Shown here: one piece after another, positions 43,201-50,943 of the stretch
Layout of the letters: every line of letters starts with the position of its first letter
Position numbering within the stretch: the stretch's first letter is position 1
From: Aliihoeflea sp023389195
GTDB taxonomy: Bacteria > Pseudomonadota > Alphaproteobacteria > Rhizobiales > Rhizobiaceae
Assembly (NCBI GenBank): GCA_023389195.1
Contig: JAEWET010000042.1
Span: forward strand, 62,001-126,000
DNA: 64,000 bases
Reading direction: 5' to 3'
Notes under the pieces: generated by a model
Told to the model about the DNA's origin: nothing
What the model saw: only the letters and a program-made list of their open reading frames with translations
Databases searched by the model: none
Made by a program: the position numbers and the translations under genes

Positions 43201-44904
43201 GTCGAGGAAGGACACCGCGACGGCATCGGGCGTCAGCCTCGCCTGCCTGGCGAACTGGTCGTGAACGCAGGCGTCGCGGTCGAACTCCAGCGCCGTCTCG
43301 TTGAAGTCGACCAGAAGGCGCTGCAATTCCGCATCGGAGGCGACCGGCATTTCGCCGACCCTGCGGCCGCCATCGACGAAGGCCTTCGCAAAGATCGCGA
43401 GCCGGTCCATCAGGTCCTGCGCCTTTGCCGGAGAAATGCGTCCGGAATCGCAGACCGCCCGCGCCTGGCCGTCCGGTCCGATGACGAAAGTGATCGCGCA
43501 TCCCGAAATCGCGGACGCACCGTGCGGATCGGCGGTCTCTACCATGCCGATCGACAGTGAAGGCCGAGGCAGATCGGGGCGACGCATGAAGATGTCGGTC
43601 AGGAAGCCGATCTTGGAACGTGCCCGGTCGAAGTCATGTGCGAGACGGTCGCGAAGTTCGGCAGGCGAGAGGTCGAGATCGCAGGCCATGTCGACGGGCA
43701 CGGTGTCGGCGACCAGCCCCCGGCTTGTTCGCGCCAGTCCGCGCAACGTGTCGTTGGTATAGGCGACGGAATATCGCGACTTTGCGAACAGGCGCGCCAG
43801 GAGGGCGGGGATGATGGCCATCGTATCGGCGAGCGTGGCGCTCTCCGGCAGATGCAGCGCGATCGTCTGCGGCGTGGCGCTGACTTCCCCGGTCCATTGC
43901 GGATCGAGATCGACCACATCAGCGAGCGCCGAGACCCAATGCGCTTCATTCGGAACTACCTTGGCGACGACCTCGTCGACCGTATGGAGGAAATCCGCGC
44001 CCGCGGCGGGGAGGACCTGCCCCACGACCAGCCCTTCGCCGAGCCGTTTGCCACCATCCAAGGACCGGCCCTCGATCCGCACCGGCCGGTCGCCGGTCGC
44101 CACCACGATGCCCTCGGCGTCGACGGCGATCACGGTTCCGGGCGCGCGGGCGCCCTGCCCTTCGTCGAGGACGGCAAAATGCTCGACCGCATGGATGCCG
44201 TCGGCCGTCGCGACCTTCGGGACGACGAGCGGGTTTGGGTAGCGAACGCCGAAATCGAGCGCCCGGCAGATGCGCGAAAGCTCCGCCGAACTGCGGCTGA
44301 GGTTCAAGAGCCCCGCCCCTGCGGGTCTTGCGCTTCGGCGATAAAGCACCCGGCCCTCACGCGGCTGCGGCCGATGATCCAGCGTCGAATTTTCGATCGA
44401 GGCGATGAGTTCGGCAAAGCTTGCGATGCCGGCTTCGAAACATTTCGCGTTGAGGGCGAGGACGGTTTCGTCGGCATCGATCTCGAAGCTGCGTGCGGCA
44501 AGGATATCGCCCTCGTCGATCCCGCCCGTCATGGCGTGCCAGGTCACGCCATGACTCTGCGCGCCCTCGAGGATCGCCCAGGACGGCGTGTTGAGGCCGG
44601 CATAGCGCGGCAGCGGGCCGTCATGGAAGTTCACTGCACCTGCCCGCGTCAGACGCAGGACGTCCTCAGGCACGAGCCGCAGATTGGCGATGCTGAAGAG
44701 CCAGTCGAACGCGACCGGACGAAGGCAGGCCGCGAGATCGTCGCCCCACGCGCCGACATCGAGGTTCCGGGAGCGCGCCCAATCCGCGATTGCGGGTGCC
44801 TGGGTCACGACCATCGCGATCGAATGGCCACGCTGAACGAGAAGCTCGCCGCATTGAACGAGCAGCGACTCATCGCCGACAAGTACGGCTGCGAATTTCG
44901 ACAT
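40297..44904 (-). CDS. NRPS: formyltransferase - condensation remnant - adenylation split by luciferase-like monooxygenase - carrier
   Basis: 1535 residues from the ATG at 44904 (MSKFAAVLVGDESLLVQC); 44964 is an alternative start. Residues 1-310 resemble methionyl-tRNA formyltransferase, with Asn92, His94 and Asp130. Residues about 340-515 resemble the C-terminal half of a condensation domain with no HHxxxDG. The adenylation domain starts at about 545: A3 YTSGSTGRPKG, then Asp740 in SLSFDIS (amino-group-binding Asp, so an amino acid substrate is likely). Residues about 784-1145 are a MupA/Atu3671-type FMN-dependent luciferase-like monooxygenase (MDFGLFYWGNDDG). The adenylation domain resumes (A5 MYGPTETT, A7 YRTGD, A10 PLTPNAKVDR with Lys1409). 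The carrier has Ser1467 (LGGHSL). It has no thioesterase. Followed directly by the PPTase gene. Confidence 0.93.
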   Translation of the reverse strand: MSKFAAVLVGDESLLVQCGELLVQRGHSIAMVVTQAPAIADWARSRNLDVGAWGDDLAACLRPVAFDWLFSIANLRLVPEDVLRLTRAGAVNFHDGPLPRYAGLNTPSWAILEGAQSHGVTWHAMTGGIDEGDILAARSFEIDADETVLALNAKCFEAGIASFAELIASIENSTLDHRPQPREGRVLYRRSARPAGAGLLNLSRSSAELSRICRALDFGVRYPNPLVVPKVATADGIHAVEHFAVLDEGQGARAPGTVIAVDAEGIVVATGDRPVRIEGRSLDGGKRLGEGLVVGQVLPAAGADFLHTVDEVVAKVVPNEAHWVSALADVVDLDPQWTGEVSATPQTIALHLPESATLADTMAIIPALLARLFAKSRYSVAYTNDTLRGLARTSRGLVADTVPVDMACDLDLSPAELRDRLAHDFDRARSKIGFLTDIFMRRPDLPRPSLSIGMVETADPHGASAISGCAITFVIGPDGQARAVCDSGRISPAKAQDLMDRLAIFAKAFVDGGRRVGEMPVASDAELQRLLVDFNETALEFDRDACVHDQFARQARLTPDAVAVSFLDRSVTYAQLDRAADSVAAALVDRGVGADIPVGLHVRRSIELVIGALAILKAGGAYVPLDPDFPEDRLSLMVADSGAKIVLTERVLAPVATSPGVLSLDIAELVAGGRSMPARAPVSADNLAYIIYTSGSTGRPKGVMIEHRNVVNFFAGMDDRIPIPAGEQPVWLAVTSLSFDISVLELFWTLSRGFKVVIHASEIHRAHRMAASPAPRSTPGARPMDFGLFYWGNDDGVGPAKYRLLLEGAKFADAHGFQSIWTPERHFHAFGGPYPNPAVTGAAVAAVTSNLEIRAGSCVLPLHHPIRIAEEWAVVDNLSNGRVALAFASGWMPEDFVLRPENAPPGNKNALLRDIETVRRLWRGDAVDFPLGEKSVSVVTQPRPMQAELPVWLTTAGNPASYREAAELGANVLTHLLGQSIDELAEKIAIYRATLTQAGRDPAAHKVTLMLHTLVGEDREEVRERAREPMKNYLRSAAALIKQYAWAFPAFKKPAGAANAMDIDLRDLAEEEMDAILEFAFLRYFDDSGLFGTIEDCQARVAQLAAIGVDEVACLIDFGVETNIVLAGLRPLAGLVAACRDGVGETALGSGFAHEVELHGVTHLQCTPSMARMFLADADNRRAMGNIAHLMIGGEPLPGSLLAELKSATGATIENMYGPTETTIWSSTVAAEPTEGVVPIGRPIANTQFYVLDALGHPVPAGMAGELHIGGDGVARGYLGRPDLTAERFIANPFGDGRLYRTGDLVAFEPDGQTLRFLGRSDHQVKVRGYRIELGEIEARIQSFAGVTEAVVVAQQAVEGDTRIVGYLRVSAPVDQAGLRAHLAQALPDYMVPSRFVELERFPLTPNAKVDRGRLPQVEERSAPAVEAIHFPPKDDRERAIADAFARVLGVERVGLADNFFALGGHSLLAVQVHRDLKASIAPELTITDLFRFPTVGALAAHLANRNSSNERLSSVADRAALRRARMQQGVGARV

Positions 44905-45167
44905 TGGCTGACGAACCCCCGACGCCCGATGCTTCAAGTCACTCCCAAGAAGCGACACCAACATTTATGACGAAGGGGCCAATACATTTCCATCAATCGT
45001 ATGATTGATTATGATCTACTCAAGTGATCGTCGACGCGATGACAGGGCACGACAGGTCGCTTGGAGCCAAGACGAAGTCGCGATGACATCCTGCGCATAA
45101 ACATGTTGCAGAACCTCTTGCGGGCCAGCGAAATCCCGGCCAGATTGATCGCAATCGGGGGCTTCAG

Positions 45168-46073
45168 ATGACCGTTCCTGGCGTGGACCGCCGCCATTCG
45201 GTGGATTTCCTGCGCTTTATTGCTGCTTTTGGGATCGTCTGGGCGCACATGCTCACGCCGGACCCTTCGGCGACGGTCGGCTACGCATCGCTCGCACTCT
45301 TCCTGATGCTGGTGCCCTACCTGTCCATCCTTCACATCGAGCGCAAGACGGAGCGGCCCGGACGCTTCAGGGGGCTTGTTCGCATCCGGCGCATCGCCTT
45401 GCCGTGGATTTTCTGGTCGATTGTCTTCAAGGCGCTGATCGCGCTGCAAATGCGCGATCCGGCTCAATTCTTCCAACTCAACGAGCCGAGATGGCTTCTC
45501 ATCGGCCCGACCATCCATCTGTGGTTCCTGCCGTTCATTCTTCTCGCAACGGCGATCTTCGTTCCCCTGTCCCGCCGCATCGATACCGCGCGGACATTGT
45601 GGTTCGCCTGTGGGTTCGCTGTCGTGATCAGCATCGCGAGCCTGTACTTCCACGATTCAGGCCGTGCCCTCGAACCGTTCGCGCAATGGGCGTTCTCGCT
45701 GCCGCCGTTCCTATACGGGCTTCTGGCAGCGTATGGAGAAAAGCTGGATGCGCCCTGGCCGCCGGCTCTCTTCCTGATTTCGGTGACGGTGGGCTTCTGG
45801 ATTTTCGGGTCGGGCTTCTGGCCGCCCTTCTTTCTTCTCGCCCTCGCGGCTCTCCACCTCGCGCTCACCTTCGAAGTGCGAAACCCGCTCTTCGTCAAAC
45901 TCGGCTCGCTGGCTTTCGGGATCTACCTGATCCACCCCTTCTTCATGCTGGTCTGGTATTTCCTGGTGCAGGGCTGCGCGAACAACACCGCCGGCGCCTT
46001 GTTCGTATTCGCAGCATCGGCGGTAGCGACGGCGATCATGCGCCGCATGCCCCTGGTGAGGGAGGTGGTCTGA
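45168..46073 (+). CDS. Acyltransferase family 3 (OafA-type) membrane protein
   Basis: 301 residues with about 8-10 hydrophobic helices. The start MTVPGVDRRHSVDFLRFIAAFGIVWAH is the family signature (R-H-x(n)-D-x-LR and a His in helix 1). The long loop ends WFLPFILLATAIFV and the C-terminus has LGSLAFGIYLIHPFFMLVWY, a hallmark region of acyltransferase 3. Members acetylate or succinylate cell-surface sugars. It diverges from the NRPS gene across 263 bp (44905-45167), a gap in which I see no clear site, and converges on the gene at 46096. Confidence 0.87.
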   Translation: MTVPGVDRRHSVDFLRFIAAFGIVWAHMLTPDPSATVGYASLALFLMLVPYLSILHIERKTERPGRFRGLVRIRRIALPWIFWSIVFKALIALQMRDPAQFFQLNEPRWLLIGPTIHLWFLPFILLATAIFVPLSRRIDTARTLWFACGFAVVISIASLYFHDSGRALEPFAQWAFSLPPFLYGLLAAYGEKLDAPWPPALFLISVTVGFWIFGSGFWPPFFLLALAALHLALTFEVRNPLFVKLGSLAFGIYLIHPFFMLVWYFLVQGCANNTAGALFVFAASAVATAIMRRMPLVREVV

Positions 46074-46095
46074 GCAAGCCCGTGTCGAAGGCGGA

Positions 46096-47010
46096 TCAGA
46101 AGCGGCGTCCGCCGGCCCAGCTCGGCAGGCGGGACGTCAGCTTGTGGACGTTCTGGACCAGCGGTGAATTCAGCGTCTGGTGCGCGAATTCGATCTCCTT
46201 GTACTGCAGGAACAGCTTGCGATAGGCGTCGAGAACGCTCTGCTCCGACGCAGAAAGAGCGCCCTGCATCTCCCGTCGCTTCATCTCGCGCAGCGGCACG
46301 AGGTGGTCGTAGAGGATGCCGTATCTGGCCTGGGACCACGCATCCGAAAACGGGTACGCACGCGCATCGACCCGGTCGCGATGGATCAATGACGTGAAGA
46401 TCCGTTCGAGGATGAATGTGAGATAGGTCGCGCTTGTATGTCGGGGCACCGGCGCGTTCAACCGGGCCGCGAGCGGCGCACGGTCGGCGCGGCTGGCGAG
46501 ATCGAGCGTCGCCGTGATGTAGGGCAGATAGCGCCGCCAGAACGACGGGCGGGCGACCCAGTAATTGCAGAAGGCGGTGTCCTCTTCGCCATTGACCATC
46601 TCCGTCACGTCGACGTCGAAGCCGATCTCGTCGAAGACGTCCGCGGCCAGTTCGCTCATGCCGGGATGGAAATAGTCGCCTTGCGTCCACACGTTGCGGA
46701 ACGCCAGCCCGTATTCGTGGAACGGATTGATGAAGTACACCTCGGCGCCGGGATCGGATGCGATGAAATCCAGGAACGCACGTCCGGAAACACCGCTCTT
46801 CATGCCGAATTTCCAGGAGACATATCCGTAATACGCGTCCTCGTCCCACGCGCCTTTTTCATGTTCGCTGAGGAACGTCTGGTACTCGTGCCACTCCGGC
46901 TTCGGGTTGTGTGAATTGTCGAACGGAATGAATGCGGGCTCCAGATGTTCGCGTTGCGAAGACCTGAAATAGATCTGGTGGAGATGGATCGGGGAGATCG
47001 GGTCTGTCAC
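46096..47010 (-). CDS. Uncharacterised protein of the polysaccharide locus (glycosyltransferase-like context)
   Basis: 304 residues if started at the GTG at 47010, whose GTGA overlaps the stop of the RgpF-like gene (47007-47010). The protein then opens (f)MTDPISPIHLHQIYFRSSQRE. No signal peptide or membrane span; it is rich in aromatic and acidic residues (HEYQTFLSEHEKGAWDEDAYYGYVSWKF, VYFINPFHEYGLAFRNVWTQGDYFHPG). I do not recognise the family. Its coupling to an RgpF-like gene suggests a cytosolic role in polysaccharide synthesis, possibly another transferase. The DVDV stretch (about residue 132) could be a metal site but is weak evidence. Confidence 0.65.
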   Translation of the reverse strand: MTDPISPIHLHQIYFRSSQREHLEPAFIPFDNSHNPKPEWHEYQTFLSEHEKGAWDEDAYYGYVSWKFGMKSGVSGRAFLDFIASDPGAEVYFINPFHEYGLAFRNVWTQGDYFHPGMSELAADVFDEIGFDVDVTEMVNGEEDTAFCNYWVARPSFWRRYLPYITATLDLASRADRAPLAARLNAPVPRHTSATYLTFILERIFTSLIHRDRVDARAYPFSDAWSQARYGILYDHLVPLREMKRREMQGALSASEQSVLDAYRKLFLQYKEIEFAHQTLNSPLVQNVHKLTSRLPSWAGGRRF

Positions 47011-47903
47011 GGCGCGATCGACTCCACGGGATGACCCAGATCGACCAGGCGCTTGCGCACGGTTTGCGCGTCCTGGAAAGACCTCATCTTGCCAAGCAGG
47101 GACTTCTTGAGAAACGGAAGGCCGGCATCGAGCAGATCGAGCGGCATCTCCAGCATGGGATCTGATCCCGAACGGCCATTGTGCCAATAGCTGCCGACGT
47201 CCATCCGCCGCGATGCGACGCGTGCCAGCGCAAGTTCCTGACACAGGATGACATCGCCCGCGATGTCGAACGCATGGCGCGGCAGCAGGGCATCGGCGAG
47301 ATCGGCGAGCAGTCCGGCGTCGACGGATTGAAGTATGAACGCGTAGGACTGGATGTGGTTCTCGCCAAGGGCGGACGAGGTGAACCCTGTCATCCGCCAC
47401 GGCGCGCGGGCGACGAGTTGCTCGAAATCGCCAAAGGGGCCGAATACGGAATCGTTCATGACGAAGACATCGGCGCCCGGCGAACGGGACCCGACTTCTT
47501 CCAGCCCGAGCCGATAGGCGGAGAAATCGTAGCCGGAAAAGCCTTTCCAGATGAGCGCGTCGCTCGCGTCGGCGAGCGTCGACGGAACCGATTCCGGTCT
47601 GTCCGTCGCCATGATCACCAGGAGCGGGACGTTCGTCGATCGCAAGCTGCGCATCGAAAATTCCTGCGACGCCGAAATCCGTCCGTCAGGAGCGTAGACG
47701 AAAAACAAATTCCATCGAGGCGCGCGAAAAACGGGCTTTAATATCTGATGAGGCGGACGCGGGCTCTTGCGCCAGAGAAAACAGCGAAAGCGCTGCAGCT
47801 TCTGGCGATGCGAAACGCTGCTCGGGGTGAAGGACCACAGGCGCTGGAGCCCGGCGACCGGCCGCACTAGGTGCTGCAACTGATCGGAAACCGGCATATC
47901 CAT
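47007..47903 (-). CDS. Rhamnan synthesis protein F (RgpF)-like
   Basis: 298 residues starting MDMPVSDQLQHLVRPVAGLQ. Central features match RgpF-type proteins: NLFFVYAPDGRISASQEFSMRSL, a segment DALIWKGFSGYDFSAYRLGLE and VFVMNDSVFGPFGDFEQLV. In streptococci and various Proteobacteria such proteins take part in rhamnose-rich polysaccharide synthesis, often as side-chain or transport-linked glycosyltransferases. This copy is shorter than full RgpF (about 500 residues or more), so it may be a single-domain form. It is translationally coupled to the unknown gene downstream, and a CTAG palindrome lies upstream at 47975. Confidence 0.75.
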   Translation of the reverse strand: MDMPVSDQLQHLVRPVAGLQRLWSFTPSSVSHRQKLQRFRCFLWRKSPRPPHQILKPVFRAPRWNLFFVYAPDGRISASQEFSMRSLRSTNVPLLVIMATDRPESVPSTLADASDALIWKGFSGYDFSAYRLGLEEVGSRSPGADVFVMNDSVFGPFGDFEQLVARAPWRMTGFTSSALGENHIQSYAFILQSVDAGLLADLADALLPRHAFDIAGDVILCQELALARVASRRMDVGSYWHNGRSGSDPMLEMPLDLLDAGLPFLKKSLLGKMRSFQDAQTVRKRLVDLGHPVESIAP

Positions 47904-47974
47904 CGAACGGCCCCTGCCAACAACTCCAAGATGACGATAGTTGAGGCAGATGGCTTTTGCCAGCCTGACACAAC

Positions 47975-47984
47975 AGTCTAGACT
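47975..47984. promoter_or_regulatory. Perfect palindrome AGTCTAGACT
   Basis: 10-bp palindrome about 72 bp upstream of the RgpF-like start at 47903 and within the gap between that gene and the dehydrogenase gene. It contains the TCTAGAC core found at 31559 and in part at 38050. Candidate member of the CTAG motif set. Confidence 0.35.
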
Positions 47985-48012
47985 TGTGCCGAACTCAGCA
48001 AGTCATCGACGG

Positions 48013-49071
48013 TCAGTCGGCGAAGGAAAGCTGGACTTTCGTGAAGCGCGCGCGGTCAGCGGCCATGCCGAAGGCCGTCGCGGCGTCGTCGAGATCGTGC
48101 GTTGCGGAGATGATCGGGCGCACGTCGATCCGGCGCGAGGCGATGAGGCCGACGGCCTGCGCGTATTCGCCGACGAACCGATGCGTTCCGACAAATGCGA
48201 TTTCCTTGCCGACCAGCAGGTTGAGCGGCACGGCGACGTCGCCGGCGACGCCGACCTCGACCAGCGTTCCCTGCGGGCGGATGGCGGCGATGGCGGAGCG
48301 GATTGCCGGGCCGGCGGCCGAACATTCGAACACGACGTCGAACGTGCCCTTGCCCGCGCCATAGGCGTCGAGGCGCTCGCCTTCGGTCCCGACATTGATG
48401 GTTTCGTCGGCGCCCATCCGGCGGGCGGTCTCGAGCGCCATGTCCTGCAGGTCGGTAACGACGATGTGGCCCGCGCCCGCATGGCGCAGCGCCGCCACGA
48501 CCAGCGCGCCGATGGGACCGGCTCCGGTGACGAGCACCGACTTGCCGGCGAGGTTGCCCGCCGACCTGCCGGCGCGGTTCAGGGCATGGAGGCAGACCGC
48601 GAGCGGTTCGGCGCAGGCCGCCTCGCCCAGCGAGATCTCAGGATTCTCGATCCGCACGCACTGCAAGGCATCGACCACCATCAGGTCGCGGAACCCGCCC
48701 TGCTCGTGCGGATAGCGCAGCGCCGAGCCGAAGAAGCGCATGGTCAGGCAATGCTGTTGCAGGCCTTCGCGGCAATAGCGGCACTGGTTGCACGGCCGGC
48801 TGGGATTGACCGCCACGCGGTCGCCGACATGCAGCCCTTCGACACCCGCGCCGAGTGCGCGCACGGTTCCGGCGACCTCATGGCCGAGGATGATCGGCTC
48901 CTTGACGCGGATCGGACCGAAGCCGCCATCCTGGTAATAGTGAAGGTCGGAGCCGCAGATGCCGCCCGCCCCCATCGCAATCAGAACCTCGCCGGGGCCG
49001 GGCTCGCGGACGTCGATTTCCTCGATGCGCAGATCGGCCTTGGCATAGAGGCGGCAGATGCGTGTCTTCAT
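48013..49071 (-). CDS. Zinc-dependent sugar-acid/polyol dehydrogenase (L-idonate / L-gulonate 5-dehydrogenase type)
   Basis: 352 residues from the ATG at 49071 (MKTRICRLYAKADLRIEEI). Medium-chain dehydrogenase: catalytic zinc ligands in GICGSDLHYY and GHEVAGTV, the structural zinc Cys cluster CNQCRYCREGLQQHC (about 94-108), then the Rossmann loop VTGAGPIGALVV (about 181-192). Such enzymes oxidise L-idonate, L-gulonate, sorbitol or related substrates with NAD. It is last in the TRAP-transporter operon and sits opposite uxuAB-kdgK. L-gulonate to fructuronate, then UxuB and UxuA, would fit, but substrate is inference. Gap to the permease gene is 17 bp. Confidence 0.88.
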   Translation of the reverse strand: MKTRICRLYAKADLRIEEIDVREPGPGEVLIAMGAGGICGSDLHYYQDGGFGPIRVKEPIILGHEVAGTVRALGAGVEGLHVGDRVAVNPSRPCNQCRYCREGLQQHCLTMRFFGSALRYPHEQGGFRDLMVVDALQCVRIENPEISLGEAACAEPLAVCLHALNRAGRSAGNLAGKSVLVTGAGPIGALVVAALRHAGAGHIVVTDLQDMALETARRMGADETINVGTEGERLDAYGAGKGTFDVVFECSAAGPAIRSAIAAIRPQGTLVEVGVAGDVAVPLNLLVGKEIAFVGTHRFVGEYAQAVGLIASRRIDVRPIISATHDLDDAATAFGMAADRARFTKVQLSFAD

Positions 49072-49088
49072 CGAATACGATCCTGGAA

Positions 49089-50369
49089 TCAGCGCGCCAT
49101 CAGCGTCGTCGGCAGCCATGTCGCCAGCGGCGGAATGAACGAGACGAGCATCAGCACGATGATGTTGGCGAGCAGGAAGGGCATGATCGCCTTGACCACC
49201 GGAAGAAGCGGCAGGCGGGCGATGTTCGCGCAGATGAACAGGCACACGCCCACCGGCGGCGTTGTCAGCCCGAGCATCAGGTTGAGCACGGCGAAGGTCG
49301 CGAAATGCAAGGGATCGATGCCGACCGCGGTCGCGAGCGTTAAGAGCGGCACAAAGAGGATGATCAGCGCCGCGATGGTCTCCATGAACATGCCCACGAA
49401 CAGGAGAAGCACGTTGATCAGGATGATGATGAGATATTTGTTGTCGGTGATCGACAGCACCGCGGACACGATCATCTGCGGTATGCGCTCGGCCGACAGG
49501 ATCGAACCGAACACGTTGGCGAAGCCGACGAGCGCGAGGATGCCGGCCGAGGAAACGGCGCTGTCGATCAGAATCTTCGGAACCCGCTTGATCGGCAGTT
49601 CGCGGTAGATGAACGCACCGACGACGAACGCGTAGATCGCCGCGACGATTGCGGTTTCCGTCGGCGTCGCGATGCCGGTCATCAGGCCGCCGACGATCAG
49701 CGCCGTCATGGCGAGCGCCCAGAAGGCGCCGAAGAAGGAGAGGCCGAGTTCACGAAGGCCCTTCCATTCCTGCCGCGGAAAGTTGCGGCGCACGGAGATG
49801 ATGTAGCAGGTGATCATCATGCCGACACCGAGCAGGATGCCCGGGATGGCGCCGGCCAGGAACATCTGTCCCACCGAGATGCCCGAAAGGGCGCCGACGA
49901 TGATCATCGGCACGCTTGGCGGGATCATTGGTCCGACGGTCGAGGAGGCGGCGGTGATGGCGGCGGAAAAATCGGCCGGGTAGCCCGATTTCTTCATGCC
50001 CGGGATCAGCACCGAGCCGAGCGAGGCCGCATCGGCGACGGCGGTTCCCGAAATGCCGCCGAACAGCATCGAGCCGGCCACGTTCGTCATGCCGAGCCCG
50101 CCGCGCATCCAGCCGACCATCGCATTGGCGAAGCGGATGATGCGCTCGGTGATGCCGCCGCCATTCATCAGGTTGCCGGCAAGGATGAAGCCGGGAATGC
50201 AAAGCAGGACGAACACATCGATGCCGGCATACATGCGCTGCGGGATGACGACGAGCGGCAGGCCGGCGGCGACGATGTAGGCCAGAGACGATAGGCCGAG
50301 GCAGACGGCCACCGGAACGCCCAGCGCGAGCGTTATCAGAAACGTTCCAAACAGCCAGAACAGATCCAC
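49089..50369 (-). CDS. dctM: TRAP transporter large permease (DctM type)
   Basis: 426 residues from the GTG at 50369 ((f)MDLFWLFGTFLITLALGVPVAV), chosen because AGGAGG lies a few bases upstream and the DctQ stop is two bases away. About 12 hydrophobic helices, with DctM hallmarks MYAGIDVFVLLCIPGFILAGNLM and IPPSVPMIIVGALSG. It is the main membrane subunit that couples sodium or proton gradients to substrate uptake. Ordered DctP-DctQ-DctM-dehydrogenase in one operon. Confidence 0.93.
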   Translation of the reverse strand: MDLFWLFGTFLITLALGVPVAVCLGLSSLAYIVAAGLPLVVIPQRMYAGIDVFVLLCIPGFILAGNLMNGGGITERIIRFANAMVGWMRGGLGMTNVAGSMLFGGISGTAVADAASLGSVLIPGMKKSGYPADFSAAITAASSTVGPMIPPSVPMIIVGALSGISVGQMFLAGAIPGILLGVGMMITCYIISVRRNFPRQEWKGLRELGLSFFGAFWALAMTALIVGGLMTGIATPTETAIVAAIYAFVVGAFIYRELPIKRVPKILIDSAVSSAGILALVGFANVFGSILSAERIPQMIVSAVLSITDNKYLIIILINVLLLFVGMFMETIAALIILFVPLLTLATAVGIDPLHFATFAVLNLMLGLTTPPVGVCLFICANIARLPLLPVVKAIMPFLLANIIVLMLVSFIPPLATWLPTTLMAR

Positions 50370-50370
50370 G

Positions 50371-50877
50371 CTATTCCTCCTCGGCGAACTGGGTGCGCCC
50401 GTCATCGACACCGACGAGCATGCCGATGACCCGCAGGAGCGCGAAGACGAACAGGGTGACGGCAAGGACGAGAACGCTGGCGTGGACGAGGTCCATCGAC
50501 CAGCGCAGGCTGGGCGACGTCTGCATCGCGCCGATGGTGGTGAAGCGCCAGGCGGGCGCGATCATCAGCAAGGCGAGACCGGCCGTCGCGATGGCGGAAA
50601 CGAAGCGCATCCACCAGGCTTTGCGTTCAGAGACGGCTTCCTGAAGGATGTCCACATTGACGAGATCGCCGCTGCGATACGAAAGCCCGACGCCGAACGC
50701 CGCAAGATAGAGCAGCGCGAAACGCGACAACTCTTCCGTCCAGATCGGCGAACTGGCCGAAAAGGTGCGGGTGAAGACCTGGATCGCGACGGTCACGATC
50801 AGGATCGCGAAGACCGACCCGAGCGCGATGCGGCACACAAGGCTCAATCCGGCGATGAAGGTACTGACGGCTCTCAT
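50371..50877 (-). CDS. dctQ: TRAP transporter small permease (DctQ type)
   Basis: 168 residues from the ATG at 50877 (MRAVSTFIAGLSLVCRIAL); a start at 50943 would add 22 Arg/Pro-rich residues without family similarity. Four hydrophobic helices, with the family segment FTRTFSASSPIWTEELSRFALLYLAAFGVGLSYRSGDLVNVD. It pairs with DctM in the inner membrane. Followed by dctM one base after its stop. Confidence 0.91.
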   Translation of the reverse strand: MRAVSTFIAGLSLVCRIALGSVFAILIVTVAIQVFTRTFSASSPIWTEELSRFALLYLAAFGVGLSYRSGDLVNVDILQEAVSERKAWWMRFVSAIATAGLALLMIAPAWRFTTIGAMQTSPSLRWSMDLVHASVLVLAVTLFVFALLRVIGMLVGVDDGRTQFAEEE

Positions 50878-50943
50878 GGGCGATCGCCTCGTTTCGGTGA
50901 CAGGGCGCGGCCCGCGAGGAGCCGCGCCCGTTTCGTTGCGCAA

